Shown in pieces: positions 36,170-44,855 of a stretch of DNA of 64,000 nucleotides. Within the stretch, counting starts at the first letter, position 1, and every line of letters begins with the position of its first letter. The notes under the pieces are model-generated. The model was not told the origin of the DNA, made no database searches, and saw only the letters and a program-made list of their open reading frames with translations. A program made the position numbers and the translations under genes. Source of the DNA: an uncultured Lachnospiraceae bacterium (lineage in GTDB: Bacteria > Bacillota > Clostridia > Lachnospirales > Lachnospiraceae); contig CABSCP010000008.1 in the NCBI GenBank assembly GCA_902476265.1, forward strand, positions 1-64,000, written 5' to 3'.

Positions 36170-36519
36170 ATGTTCGTCGGAAGAGAAAAAGAACTGCAGA
36201 AGCTGAATGTTATGTGTCAGGGAAATCACTTTGAACCGGCCGTGCTCTATGGCAGAAAGCGTGTGGGAAAGGCCGGCCCGGAAACAGGCGTAAAACACTG
36301 TATCGGCTCTGTGACAACATGGTCCTCTTTTGGTATCGCTTTGTCTGACCGAATATCAGCGCAATTTCTCAGGGGTTTGGGGATATCATTTATGAAACGC
36401 ATGTAAAACCCCGGCTCACTGATTTTATGGGAAATATCTTTGAAGAAAACGCTTTGGGAGAGAAGCCGGGGATGAGTCTGGTCACTTTTGAAGAAATGAA
36501 TCAAATAAAGTCAAAGTGA
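36170..36519 (+). pseudogene. Decayed AAA ATPase with DUF234-type C-terminus
   Basis: MFVGREKELQKLNVMCQGNH and VLYGRKRVGK are the start and Walker A of the ATP-binding protein family with a DUF234 C-terminus. Right after GK the frame jumps: in another frame the DNA reads LYRLCDNMVLFWYRFV, an in-frame TGA, then PNISAISQGFGDIIYETHVK and LTDFMGNIFEENALG, which are the C-terminal part of the same family. Intact members are about 450 residues, so most of the middle is deleted and there is also a frame shift and a stop. It is a dead gene. Confidence 0.75.
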
Positions 36520-36531
36520 AATTCTACCGTC

Positions 36532-36577
36532 AAAAAGCCCCTGAGATCCGGTCAAATCCCGTCCCCCAGGGGCTTTT
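36532..36577 (-). terminator. Bidirectional terminator after the KDG kinase gene
   Basis: AAAAGCCCCTG and CAGGGGCTTTT form an 11-bp stem around a loop of about 23 nt, with T runs on both strands. It closes the minus-strand kdu operon and also follows the plus-strand pseudogene. Confidence 0.8.
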
Positions 36578-36606
36578 CCTCACGCATTTTCGGTTAGAAA
36601 AATGTC

Positions 36607-37635
36607 CTATCTCTGTACCCGTCCGGAGCCGTCGCCGCCTGCCAGCTTCTCCACTTCCGATACGGAAACCATGTTATAGTCTCCTTCGACGGAATGCTTC
36701 AGGGCGGATGCCGCTACCGCAAACTCAATGGCTTCCTGGGTGCTTTTGCCGTTTAAAAGCGCATAGATCAGGCCGCCGCCAAAGCTGTCGCCGCCGCCTA
36801 CACGGTCGATGATGTGCAGATGATACAGCTTGGAGAAGCAATATTCATCCCCTTTCACATCATAAAGCATTCCGCTCCAGTCGTTGTCGGAGGCGGATTT
36901 GCTCTCTCTTAAAGTGATCGCCACTTTTTCAAAGCCAAATTTGTCGGCCAGCTGTCTGGCTACGGACTTATAGCCTTCTTTATTCAGCTTGCCCGCGTAT
37001 ATGTCTGTATTTTCCGCTTCGATGCCGAATACATCCTTGGCATCTTCTTCATTGGAAATGCAAACATCCACATACCGGCACAGATCGGTCATGGCTTCTC
37101 TCGCCTGTTCTCTGGTCCACAGCTTCCCTCTGTAGTTTAAGTCACAGCTGATCTTCACGCCGTGGGCTTTGGCCGCAATGCAGGCCTGGCGGCAGATTTC
37201 CACCACATTTGCGCCCAGCGCAGGGGTGATGCCGGTGAAGTGGAACCAGTCTGCGCCCTCAAAGATGCTGTCCCAGTCAAAATCTTCCGGCGCCGCTTCC
37301 GCGATTGCAGAATGCGCCCGGTCATAGATACACACGCTGCCCCGGTTGGACGCTCCCTTTTCCAGGAAGTAAATGCCCACACGGTCCCCGCCCCGGGTGA
37401 TATGCTCGGTATTCACACCGTATTTGCGCAGGCTGTTCACCGCCATCTGTCCGATGGCATGAGCGGGCAGCTTTGTTACAAAACGGGCGTCCACCCCGAA
37501 GTTTGCCAGGGACACCGCCACATTGGCTTCTCCGCCTCCAAAGGTGGCTTCAAAGGAATCTGCCTGTACAAAACGCAGATAATCATAGGGCTGCAGGCGC
37601 AGCATCAGTTCGCCGAAGGTGATTACTTTTCCCAT
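36607..37635 (-). CDS. kdgK: 2-keto-3-deoxygluconate kinase (PfkB family)
   Basis: This 342-residue kinase phosphorylates 2-keto-3-deoxygluconate to KDPG with ATP. The N-terminal GELMLRLQP and TFGGGEANVAVSLANFG motifs and the C-terminal DRVGGGDSFGGGL motif (catalytic base D283) are the PfkB signatures; GGGD replaces the commoner GAGD, which is frequent in KdgK-like members. It is the last gene of the kdu operon, 33 bp after the aldolase gene, with AAGGAG upstream and a strong terminator behind it. The aldolase beside it supports the substrate assignment. Confidence 0.9.
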   Translation of the reverse strand: MGKVITFGELMLRLQPYDYLRFVQADSFEATFGGGEANVAVSLANFGVDARFVTKLPAHAIGQMAVNSLRKYGVNTEHITRGGDRVGIYFLEKGASNRGSVCIYDRAHSAIAEAAPEDFDWDSIFEGADWFHFTGITPALGANVVEICRQACIAAKAHGVKISCDLNYRGKLWTREQAREAMTDLCRYVDVCISNEEDAKDVFGIEAENTDIYAGKLNKEGYKSVARQLADKFGFEKVAITLRESKSASDNDWSGMLYDVKGDEYCFSKLYHLHIIDRVGGGDSFGGGLIYALLNGKSTQEAIEFAVAASALKHSVEGDYNMVSVSEVEKLAGGDGSGRVQR

Positions 37636-37668
37636 TGTTGTATTCTCCTTATGTATGAAAAATCAAAG

Positions 37669-38616
37669 TTATTTCTGTACCAGGTGCAGCGCAAATCCAG
37701 CGATTTCATCCTTGAAATAAGCCGCTTTGTCCGTCACCGTCTCTTCCCGGAATTCATAGCCGCGGGATTTGAAATAAGCGATTGCGCGGGGAAGGGTGTT
37801 GGTAGCGATGGCGATATGGCCGTTCTTCCCAAGGTACTGCTTCTTCATGATTTCCACTTCTTTTTCTCCCACGAAAAAGCTGGAATTGCCTTCTTTTTGT
37901 GCAAAGCTAAACATCGTGGTAAACAGATCCGCCGCTTTCTTTGCTTCTTCCGCATTCTCGGTATTGATACCGATATGGGCAACCTTTAAGCCCAGCATGG
38001 TCTGTACGGCCTGTCTGGTGAGCCGTTCGATCTCGTCCCAGTTCTCCGTTTCAATCAGATCCTTTTTCACCATCCAGGTGCCGCCGCAGGCGATGATCTT
38101 AGAAAAGGACAAATAGTCCAGAAGGTTCTTTTCGTTCACGCCGCCGGTGGGCATCCAGCGCAGATTGGAATAAGGACCGGCTACCGCTTTCAATTTGGCA
38201 ACGCCGCCGTTTTGCTCCGCGGGGAAAAATTTCACCACAGACAGACCCATGCTCATAGCCTGTTCCATCTCGCCGGGCGTAGCGGTGCCGGGCATCATCA
38301 GCATCCCTTTGTCGATCACATATCTGGTGATTTCGGGATTAAATCCGGGGCTGACAATGAATTTCACCCCTGCCGCAATGGCCCTGTCAGCCTGTTCTTT
38401 GGTGAGCACAGTCCCCGCGCCCACAAGCATTTCGGGCACTTCTGCCACAATGCGTTTTATGGCTTCTTCTGCCGCAGCGGTACGGAAGGTCACCTCCGCT
38501 GCCGGAAGGCCCCCGCGCACCAGCGCTTTGGCAAGCGGCACCGCTTTTTCGGCGTCATCTATCGCGATGACAGGCACGATTCCGATTTCATAGATCCGTT
38601 GTAAAATCTCATTCAT
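37669..38616 (-). CDS. KDPG/KHG aldolase with C-terminal VOC-like domain
   Basis: This 315-residue enzyme cleaves 2-keto-3-deoxy-6-phosphogluconate to pyruvate and glyceraldehyde 3-phosphate. The aldolase part (1-205) has the catalytic glutamate E41 in AEVTFRT and the Schiff-base lysine K129 in VVKFFPAE. The last 105 residues (VAHIGINTENAEEAKKAADLF to FKDEIAGFALHLVQK) are an added VOC-like domain, absent from the 210-residue E. coli Eda. The start at 38616 is taken because a purine-rich AAGG site lies just upstream. It overlaps the discoidin-like gene by 8 bp. Confidence 0.9.
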   Translation of the reverse strand: MNEILQRIYEIGIVPVIAIDDAEKAVPLAKALVRGGLPAAEVTFRTAAAEEAIKRIVAEVPEMLVGAGTVLTKEQADRAIAAGVKFIVSPGFNPEITRYVIDKGMLMMPGTATPGEMEQAMSMGLSVVKFFPAEQNGGVAKLKAVAGPYSNLRWMPTGGVNEKNLLDYLSFSKIIACGGTWMVKKDLIETENWDEIERLTRQAVQTMLGLKVAHIGINTENAEEAKKAADLFTTMFSFAQKEGNSSFFVGEKEVEIMKKQYLGKNGHIAIATNTLPRAIAYFKSRGYEFREETVTDKAAYFKDEIAGFALHLVQK

Positions 38617-39415
38617 TTTCCTTACCCCTTTCATTTCCATAAACTTCGATCTGGGTCAGCGCCGGGAACGGAGAAGGATCATCCGCCTTGATCAGTTTGT
38701 CAATTGTAAGCCAGCTGATTTTTTTCCTTTCAAAGGTGCACACATGAGGCTTATCGCTCTTTTCCATCGGAAAATCGATGGTACTGCCGTCTGAAAAAGT
38801 GAAGGTTGCCTGGGTCCACCAGCTGTCATGGGGAAAATCCGCTCTTGTATAGAGAACAATCTTATCTGCTTCCACCTCTCTGCCGAAGTCCAGCTTCATG
38901 CAGGCGTTGGGATCCCGGTTAATGCCCCAGGAAGAATAAGGCCATTCCCCATGGGAACGGTTCTCCACCACACCGTCAATGGCATTACGGGCTGCAAAAA
39001 CAGATTCCCCTCTGGTTTCCACATTGGCAGAAGCGTGGGGATAGCAATGGGTTTCCCCGTGCTGGTCCATTGCATTGAGCGCCAGGTTCCTGTAAGCGGT
39101 GATTTCTGCTTCCGTCGCCAGGCGGACATAAAGGTAATGCTTCTTGCCAGTAAATACTTTGGGAGAATAGCAGATACGTTTTTCTCCAAAAGGAACCATA
39201 AAATTGATATTTTTCTCCGTTATGTACACCTGGGATGCCCCCAGCGCATCATCCACCTGAAAAATTAAGTGGATGTTCTTTTGGGAAGTTTCCAGAACAA
39301 TCATGTCCCCTTCCCTGTATTCATCAGAAAATACCATGCAGGCCTGATCATATCCCCTGCTGACGCAGGCGGTGGAACCGTCCGCACGTATTACTTTCAA
39401 TGTTAATTCTATCAT
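38609..39415 (-). CDS. Discoidin-like (F5/8 type C) protein of the kdu operon, unknown role
   Basis: This 268-residue protein has no signal peptide. The first 100 residues are beta-rich and unrecognised. From about 108 (NLALNAMDQHGETHCYPHASANVETRG) to 260 (FPALTQIEVYG) it shows a discoidin/galactose-binding-like pattern, including an AIDG motif, SSWGINRDPNACMKLDFGREVEADKIVLYTR and a closing IEVYG strand. It lies between kduD and the aldolase gene and overlaps the latter by 8 bp, which argues for a role in uronate breakdown, perhaps binding or modifying an unsaturated oligouronide. That role is inference. Confidence 0.65.
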   Translation of the reverse strand: MIELTLKVIRADGSTACVSRGYDQACMVFSDEYREGDMIVLETSQKNIHLIFQVDDALGASQVYITEKNINFMVPFGEKRICYSPKVFTGKKHYLYVRLATEAEITAYRNLALNAMDQHGETHCYPHASANVETRGESVFAARNAIDGVVENRSHGEWPYSSWGINRDPNACMKLDFGREVEADKIVLYTRADFPHDSWWTQATFTFSDGSTIDFPMEKSDKPHVCTFERKKISWLTIDKLIKADDPSPFPALTQIEVYGNERGKENE

Positions 39416-39531
39416 ACTGTATCCTTTCCAAAAACAGGAAATTTTTGTGCTGAAAAGTTAGTAAAGAAATCACCGCGCTTTCGCGCTCTTCTCGGAACCT
39501 TTTAAATTTACTCCGTAAATCGAGAAGTAGC

Positions 39532-39563
39532 GAAAATCATCGCGCTTTCGCGCGATGATTTTC
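39532..39563 (-). terminator. Perfect 14-bp hairpin after kduD
   Basis: GAAAATCATCGCGC and GCGCGATGATTTTC pair around TTTC immediately after the kduD stop. A related GCGCTTTCGCGC segment lies at 39475-39486, and CTTCTCG/CGAGAAG occur inverted between the two copies, so the 39462-39563 gap is highly structured. It may stop or attenuate transcription, or protect mRNA ends. Confidence 0.55.
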
Positions 39564-39564
39564 T

Positions 39565-40371
39565 TTACTGCGGCTGTTTGCCGATGTATGCCAGGATGCC
39601 GCCGTCTACGTAAAGGACATGGCCGTTTACGAAGTTGGACGCGTCGGATGCCAGGAATACTGCAGGTCCCTGTAAATCCTCTGTTTCTCCCCATCTTGCC
39701 GCAGGTGTCTTTGCGATGATGAACTGATCGAAAGGATGTCTGCTGCCGTCGGGCTGGATCTCACGTAAGGGAGCGGTCTGAGGCGTCGCGATGTAACCGG
39801 GTCCGATGCCGTTGCACTGGATGTTAAATTCGCCGTATTCGGAAGCGATATTTCTGGTCAGCATCTTTAAGCCGCCCTTTGCCGCTGCATAAGCGGAAAC
39901 GGTTTCACGGCCCAGTTCGCTCATCATGGAGCAGATGTTAATGATCTTGCCGTGTCCTTTTTTGATCATGGAAGGAATGACTGCTTTGGAAACGATGAAG
40001 GGCGCGTTTAAGTCCACATCGATGACCTGACGGAACTGGTCTGCGGTCATCTCGCACATGGGAATCCGCTTGATAATGCCGGCATTATTTACCAGGATAT
40101 CGATCACGCCCACTTCTTTTTCAATTGCCGCCACCATGTTCTGCACCGCTTCTTCATTGGTCACGTCGCATACATAGCCATGCGCTTTGATGCCGGCTTC
40201 TTCATAAGCCGCAACCCCTTTGTCCACCAGCTCCTGTTTGATGTCGTTAAAGCAGATCGTCGCGCCTGCGGCAGCATATGCTTTTGCGATGGCCATGCCG
40301 ATGCCGTAAGATGCGCCTGTGATCAGCGCGATTTTTCCTTCCAGCGAAAAGTTTTTCATTTCAAATGCCAT
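39565..40371 (-). CDS. kduD: 2-dehydro-3-deoxy-D-gluconate 5-dehydrogenase (SDR)
   Basis: This 268-residue short-chain dehydrogenase interconverts 5-keto and hydroxyl forms of deoxygluconate. The cofactor motif TGASYGIG is at 18-25, NNAG at 95-98 and the catalytic S148, Y161 and K165 (YAAAK) are all present. AAGGAGG lies 9 nt before the start. It follows kduI, the enzyme that makes its substrate, by 42 bp. Gluconate 5-dehydrogenase is the nearest alternative, but the kduI neighbour favours KduD. Confidence 0.9.
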   Translation of the reverse strand: MAFEMKNFSLEGKIALITGASYGIGMAIAKAYAAAGATICFNDIKQELVDKGVAAYEEAGIKAHGYVCDVTNEEAVQNMVAAIEKEVGVIDILVNNAGIIKRIPMCEMTADQFRQVIDVDLNAPFIVSKAVIPSMIKKGHGKIINICSMMSELGRETVSAYAAAKGGLKMLTRNIASEYGEFNIQCNGIGPGYIATPQTAPLREIQPDGSRHPFDQFIIAKTPAARWGETEDLQGPAVFLASDASNFVNGHVLYVDGGILAYIGKQPQ

Positions 40372-40413
40372 GATAATTTCCTCCTTAAAATTGTTATGAA
40401 TCAGTAACTTTTG

Positions 40414-41277
40414 TTACATCAGGTCCTTATTGGTAACCGCGTCCATATCCGTAAATTCCTGGTTCTCACCGGCCATGCCCCAGATGAAGGTGTATGCCTG
40501 GGAGCCGCTTCCCGCATGAATGGACCAGCTGGGGGAGATCACCGCCTCCTCGTTGCGCATCACGATATGTCTTGTCTCTGTGGGCTCGCCCATGTAATGC
40601 ATGACGAACGCATCTTCCGGCATATCGAAGTAGAGATAAACTTCCATTCTTCTGTCATGGGTGTGGCAGGGCATGGTATTCCATACGCTGCCGGGCTTTA
40701 ATGCGGTCATGCCCATCACCAGCTGGCAGCTTTCCACTTGGCCGGGAAGGATGTATTTATTAATCACGCGGTCATTGGATTCCTCCAGGCAGCCGCAGGC
40801 AACTTTATTCTCTTCTTTGATGATCACAACGCCCTCTTCCGGTGTGCCTTCCCGTTTGATCAAAACGGTGGGATATTCCTTATGGGCCGGTGTGGAGTTC
40901 ATATAAAATTTAGCCGGATTTTTGGGATCTGCACTCCGAAAAGAAATCTCTCTGGAGCCTCTGCCCACGTACATGCCGTTTTTATGCTCCACCACATATT
41001 CTTTGCCGTCAACGGTCACTGTGCCCGTGCCGCCGATATTGATGATGCCCAGTTCCCTTCTCTGCAGAAAATATTCCGCCCGAAGCTCGTCCCCGGCTGT
41101 GAGCTTTAATTCCTTTTCCACCGGAGTGGCAGCGCCTGTAATAATCCTGTCAATGTGGCTGTAAACCAGCTTAATCTCATCTGCCTCAAAAAGGCCCTGG
41201 ATCAAAAATTCCTCCCGCAGTCTCTTTGTGTCATAGTGCTTCACATCCTTAGGAGAAGCAGCAGTTCTCAATTCCAT
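40414..41277 (-). CDS. kduI: 5-keto-4-deoxyuronate isomerase
   Basis: This 287-residue cupin enzyme converts 5-keto-4-deoxyuronate, released from unsaturated pectin fragments, to 2,5-diketo-3-deoxygluconate. The N-terminus MELRTAASPKDVKHYDTKRLREEFLI and the zinc-binding region MPCHTHDRRMEVYLYFDMP (two histidines and a glutamate) are family hallmarks, and the length fits. It is the first gene of the minus-strand operon, with AAGGAGG upstream and a promoter-like region at 41371-41438. Confidence 0.95.
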   Translation of the reverse strand: MELRTAASPKDVKHYDTKRLREEFLIQGLFEADEIKLVYSHIDRIITGAATPVEKELKLTAGDELRAEYFLQRRELGIINIGGTGTVTVDGKEYVVEHKNGMYVGRGSREISFRSADPKNPAKFYMNSTPAHKEYPTVLIKREGTPEEGVVIIKEENKVACGCLEESNDRVINKYILPGQVESCQLVMGMTALKPGSVWNTMPCHTHDRRMEVYLYFDMPEDAFVMHYMGEPTETRHIVMRNEEAVISPSWSIHAGSGSQAYTFIWGMAGENQEFTDMDAVTNKDLM

Positions 41278-41370
41278 AATGAAACCCTCCTTGTCTGACG
41301 ATCTGATGTCATATCGTTTTTTGCTGTACGGATGCCTTTTTTCTTTTCCGGCTGTCCCCGTCTCTTATAT

Positions 41371-41438
41371 TTTATAGTATAGCAACAGAATTTTCAATTT
41401 TCTTGGGAATTTTTTTCAAAATACTTGTATTTTTTGAA
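41371..41438 (-). promoter_or_regulatory. Candidate kduI promoter and upstream palindrome
   Basis: On the minus strand TTGAAA (41397-41392) and TATAAA (41376-41371) are 15 nt apart. Just upstream, TTCAAAATAC and GTATTTTTTGAA (41415-41438) form an imperfect palindrome that could bind a regulator. Part of this region is repeated exactly at 43874-43888 in front of the AraC gene. Confidence 0.4.
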
Positions 41439-41457
41439 CAAATGAAAACAGGCACAA

Positions 41458-41518
41458 ATAGAACCGGCGCTGTGTGTCTCCTTCGATGAATTTCGATTTT
41501 CAAACAGTCCGGTTCTAT
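41458..41518 (-). terminator. Hairpin after the PHP-domain gene
   Basis: ATAGAACCGG and CCGGTTCTAT form a 10-bp stem with a 41-nt loop, 39 bp after the PHP gene stop. The T run is weak, so confidence is moderate. Confidence 0.5.
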
Positions 41519-41556
41519 CCGCATCTTCATTATGAAGTTTTTCAGGTGCTTTCCTT

Positions 41557-42438
41557 TTATAAAAGCCACCCGCTTATATTGGACATAAGCTCTGCATCGC
41601 TCCATAAAGAATGGTGTGCGCCCAGGGCGATGTCAGGCTTATGTTTCCCGTGAAAATCACTCCCGCAGGTGACAAACAAGCGTCTCTGCAGGGCTGCATC
41701 CAGATAATATCGGGCAACTTCCTCTGTATGATAAGAAGAAAACGCTTCGATTCCGTCAATTTTTTCCGAAAGCAGGGAGAAAAAAAGCGGTTCCCCAACA
41801 GACAGGTTTTGCCCGGGATGAGCCAGCACCGTGATTCCTCCCGCGCTGTGAATCAGCCCGGCTGCGTCAGGCAGGGACAGATAATGAATGGGTACATAAG
41901 CCGCTTTTCCTTCCGCAAAAAAATCCCAGTAAAAACGCACATGGGGCATATCGCTTTTCTCCCCGCCGGGCAGATAGGGGCGCAGAATGCTGTATCGGTC
42001 CGCCCCTTCCTTTGCCAATACCGTTTCGGCGATCATCTCCCCCGACACCACGCCGTTTTTTGATAAGGCGAATACCTCCTTTTCATCCACCGGTATGCCG
42101 GAAAACCGTTCAAACAAACGGATTTTCTTCTCCGCCGCTTCCCTTTCCTGCCGGAAAATATCCTGTTCAATTTCAGAAAATTCCGGCCGCCTGTAGTCGA
42201 TCCCATATCCCAGCAGATGAAAATTCCGCCCCTGATAGCTGCAGTCCAGTTCGATTCCAGCCGCCACCTTCACTCCGTCGGCGCAATCCAGCGCTTCTTT
42301 GATGCCGCGCACCGAATTGTGATCGGTGACCGCGGCCAGCCTGATTCCCTTTTTCTGACACAGGGACAGTATTTCCCGGGGCGAAAGTTCTCCGTCTCCG
42401 CTGATATTGGAATGAATGTGAAGATCAATTGCCGACAT
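41557..42438 (-). CDS. PHP-domain phosphoesterase
   Basis: This 293-residue protein has the PHP metal-binding motif near its start (IDLHIHSNISGDG, H7 and H9), a conserved AVTDHNSVRGIKEAL segment, a middle ITVLAHPGQN and a late VTCGSDFHGKHKP, which together supply the three-metal cluster. Relatives hydrolyse phosphodiesters or nucleotide 3',5'-bisphosphates. The start at 42438 has GGAGGG upstream and overlaps the MFS gene stop by 14 bp, so the two are coupled. Its link to sugar metabolism is unknown. Confidence 0.85.
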   Translation of the reverse strand: MSAIDLHIHSNISGDGELSPREILSLCQKKGIRLAAVTDHNSVRGIKEALDCADGVKVAAGIELDCSYQGRNFHLLGYGIDYRRPEFSEIEQDIFRQEREAAEKKIRLFERFSGIPVDEKEVFALSKNGVVSGEMIAETVLAKEGADRYSILRPYLPGGEKSDMPHVRFYWDFFAEGKAAYVPIHYLSLPDAAGLIHSAGGITVLAHPGQNLSVGEPLFFSLLSEKIDGIEAFSSYHTEEVARYYLDAALQRRLFVTCGSDFHGKHKPDIALGAHHSLWSDAELMSNISGWLL

Positions 42439-43717
42439 TCTTTTTTCCCTCCGTTTTTTTCTCGAAATAGAAATACCCAAGCTGCAGCGCTAAAATGCCC
42501 CCGGTGGAAATGAGATAAAGCAGGCGGATTTCCCCAAAGGGCAAAAGCTTTTCCGACACTTTTGCATTTTCCAGAAGTCCTTTCACCGCCCCTCCCGCCA
42601 TAGGCCCCAACAGACAGCCCAGGCCCATTGCCGCGGTAAAGAAATTATCGTATAAAATGCGGTTGTCCTCCGGCATCAGTTCATACCTGCGGTTGAACAT
42701 GGATACCACAAATCCCGAATTTGCCACAGAAGAAATCAGGAACGCCAGCGGAATGAACACATGCCAGCTGTCCGGCGCTGCAAATGCCATAAACAACATT
42801 TCTCCGATAAAAAGCCAGACAGATGTTTTGAGCACAAAAGCGTGCCCGCGCCTGTCGCTGATTTTCCCCCAGATGCCCAGCCAGAGCACCTGCGGCAGTG
42901 AAATGATCATGTACAGCCCCGTTACGGTCTGATAAGGCAGCGCCAGATATTTCATCATGTAAACCATGGTGAAGCTGTCTGCGATATTCAACAGCAGATA
43001 AAAAACGGCAATATACAGCACATACCCCGTAAAAGGTTTGTTTTTCCCCACGATTTTCGCAAACTGCCAAAAACGGTAGGACTGTTGCGGCACGGGATAG
43101 GCAGGGCCGTCCGGCGTGCGCGCCAGCAAAATAATTTCACAAGCCGCCATCAGAGCCGCAATCCCATATAAAATCACAAACCCTCTGTACTCTCCTCCCA
43201 TAAAATCCATCCACCAGCCGCCAATCATAGCTAAGATCACTGTCACAATCAGGGTCAGCGTCTGGCGTAAGGATATGTAGCGGCCGCTTTTTTTCTCCTC
43301 TATAAACTGAAGCATCCATTGGTTTAACACAACCGTGGTCTGTGCCTGCAGCGCAAAAGCGGCTACCACTGCCGGAATGAATACCCACAGCCTCGCTTTT
43401 CCGGGAACCAGCGCTGGAATCGCCACAATCAAAACAGTCACCAGCCGGGACAATACCGTGAGCGCGATCGCCAGCTTCTTCCGGCTGGCAAACCGTTCAA
43501 AAAAAGCTGAAAGCGCCAGGATCAACACGCCGCAGATATTGGCGATAACGCTTAAATAACTCACAAGCACATCCCCCGCTCCCATCAAAAGCGCCAGACC
43601 GCTCAAAAAAACACCGCTGGTCAGATAGGTAAATGCCGTCCCAAAACCCGCCTGCACAAAGAAGCAGGTGAGAGGGCCGCTTGTGAGCAGCTTATCCTCC
43701 TTCTTTTTCGAAAACAT
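42425..43717 (-). CDS. Major facilitator superfamily transporter
   Basis: This 430-residue protein has about twelve membrane helices in two halves; the cytoplasmic loop FFERFASRKKLAIALTVLSR between early helices fits the MFS loop 2-3 region and GIWGKISDRRGHAFVLKT supplies a clear MFS D-R-x-G motif in the second half. The start has GAGGAGG upstream. It lies beside the kdu operon and shares a unit with the PHP gene, so uptake of a uronate or oligouronide is a reasonable guess but not shown by sequence. Confidence 0.85.
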   Translation of the reverse strand: MFSKKKEDKLLTSGPLTCFFVQAGFGTAFTYLTSGVFLSGLALLMGAGDVLVSYLSVIANICGVLILALSAFFERFASRKKLAIALTVLSRLVTVLIVAIPALVPGKARLWVFIPAVVAAFALQAQTTVVLNQWMLQFIEEKKSGRYISLRQTLTLIVTVILAMIGGWWMDFMGGEYRGFVILYGIAALMAACEIILLARTPDGPAYPVPQQSYRFWQFAKIVGKNKPFTGYVLYIAVFYLLLNIADSFTMVYMMKYLALPYQTVTGLYMIISLPQVLWLGIWGKISDRRGHAFVLKTSVWLFIGEMLFMAFAAPDSWHVFIPLAFLISSVANSGFVVSMFNRRYELMPEDNRILYDNFFTAAMGLGCLLGPMAGGAVKGLLENAKVSEKLLPFGEIRLLYLISTGGILALQLGYFYFEKKTEGKKNVGN

Positions 43718-43739
43718 GATGTTCCTCCTCTTATATCAC

Positions 43740-43768
43740 ATACTTTTATAAGTTTATGATATAAGTAT
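43740..43768. promoter_or_regulatory. Near-palindrome upstream of the MFS gene
   Basis: ATACTTTTAT and ATATAAGTAT form near-perfect inverted arms about 25 bp before the MFS start, in the gap shared with the divergent AraC gene. It is a likely operator or promoter region; no clean -35/-10 pair is seen. Confidence 0.35.
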
Positions 43769-43873
43769 ATTCGGAAGCGTCCGTTTTGTCAATCTCCATC
43801 TTTTCCCACCGCTGTCCGTTGTTTCAACTCATGATATTCAATTTTATTACCGATCCAAGCCATAAAACTTGCT

Positions 43874-43888
43874 TTTTTTGAACAAATG
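43874..43888. promoter_or_regulatory. 15-bp motif shared with the kduI upstream region
   Basis: TTTTTTGAACAAATG occurs here and again, identical and in the same orientation, at 41430-41444. One copy precedes the AraC-type regulator gene and the other lies upstream of kduI, so it is a candidate binding site for that regulator. Confidence 0.4.
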
Positions 43889-43943
43889 GGATAAAGTGAA
43901 AACAGAAAGAAACCTTGCAAACGAAATCATAAGGAGACGCGCT

Positions 43944-44801
43944 ATGAAAGAATTTTCCTCCTGCAAGCAGGCGATCCAGACCTGTCTGGATACAAAGTCA
44001 TTCGCCATCGCCCATTTATATAATGATGAAAAGCCCATGTCCATGCACATTCATGACAGCTATGAGGTTTATTTTTCCATTTCCGGAGGCAAACAGTTTT
44101 TGATCGACAACCGCTTTTATGACATCAGGCCCGGCGATATTTTTTTCATCAATCAGTTTGAAAGCCATTATCTGACCCAGATCGACCAACAGGTGCACGA
44201 ACGCATTCTGGTCTCTGTTTATCCCGATTTTTTAAAAAATCTTTCCACCTCCGACACCGATCTGGACTACTGCTTCCGTATGCGGGACATCCCTTCTCCG
44301 CACCGGATCCGTCTGGACGAAGAAGAGCAGAAACGTTTCATCTACTTCATACACCGTCTGGCTTCCACTTCCGGATTCGGCGCCGATATCACGGAGCGGG
44401 CCATTTTTGCGGAAATGATGGTTTTCTTAAACAAAGCCTTTTATAAACACGGGAAACTCACCGTGGAGGAACAGGAACTTTCCTACCACAGCCAGGTGGA
44501 TGACATTTTAAGCTATATTAACCAGAACATCCAGAATCCCCTGACCATTGAAGATCTGTCAAACCATTTTTACCTGAGTTCTTCCTATTTATGCCGGATT
44601 TTTAAGTCCACCACAGGCATGACCATCAACAAATATATCACCGCCAAACGGATCACCCTTTCCAAATCCCTTCTTTCGGAAGGATGTTCTGTGAGCGAAA
44701 CCTGTGAAAAATGCGGTTTTAATGACTATAGCAACTTTTTGAAGGCATTCACAAAAGCGGTGGGGATTTCTCCCAAGAAATACGCCCAGTTTAACACTTA
44801 A
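43944..44801 (+). CDS. AraC-family regulator with cupin sensor domain
   Basis: This 285-residue regulator has an N-terminal cupin (MSMHIHDSYEVYFSISGGKQFLIDNRFYDIRPGDIFFINQFESHYL) and a C-terminal AraC double helix-turn-helix (LTIEDLSNHFYLSSSYLCRIFKSTTG, VSETCEKCGFNDYSNFLKAFTKAVG). The start at 43944 has AAGGAG 8 nt upstream; the ATG at 43869 does not. It diverges from the MFS gene and probably controls that gene and the kdu operon in response to a uronate-derived signal, which is inference from position and the shared 15-bp motif. Confidence 0.9.
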   Translation: MKEFSSCKQAIQTCLDTKSFAIAHLYNDEKPMSMHIHDSYEVYFSISGGKQFLIDNRFYDIRPGDIFFINQFESHYLTQIDQQVHERILVSVYPDFLKNLSTSDTDLDYCFRMRDIPSPHRIRLDEEEQKRFIYFIHRLASTSGFGADITERAIFAEMMVFLNKAFYKHGKLTVEEQELSYHSQVDDILSYINQNIQNPLTIEDLSNHFYLSSSYLCRIFKSTTGMTINKYITAKRITLSKSLLSEGCSVSETCEKCGFNDYSNFLKAFTKAVGISPKKYAQFNT

Positions 44802-44855
44802 GCGGACTTCCTGAAATTTCCACTATTCTGCCGCTCCTCCTCATGTTATGATGTG

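Noticed and set aside
36170..36406. Intact small ATP-binding protein
   Set aside because: It stops soon after Walker A, and the missing C-terminal domain continues in another frame, so it is a decayed gene.
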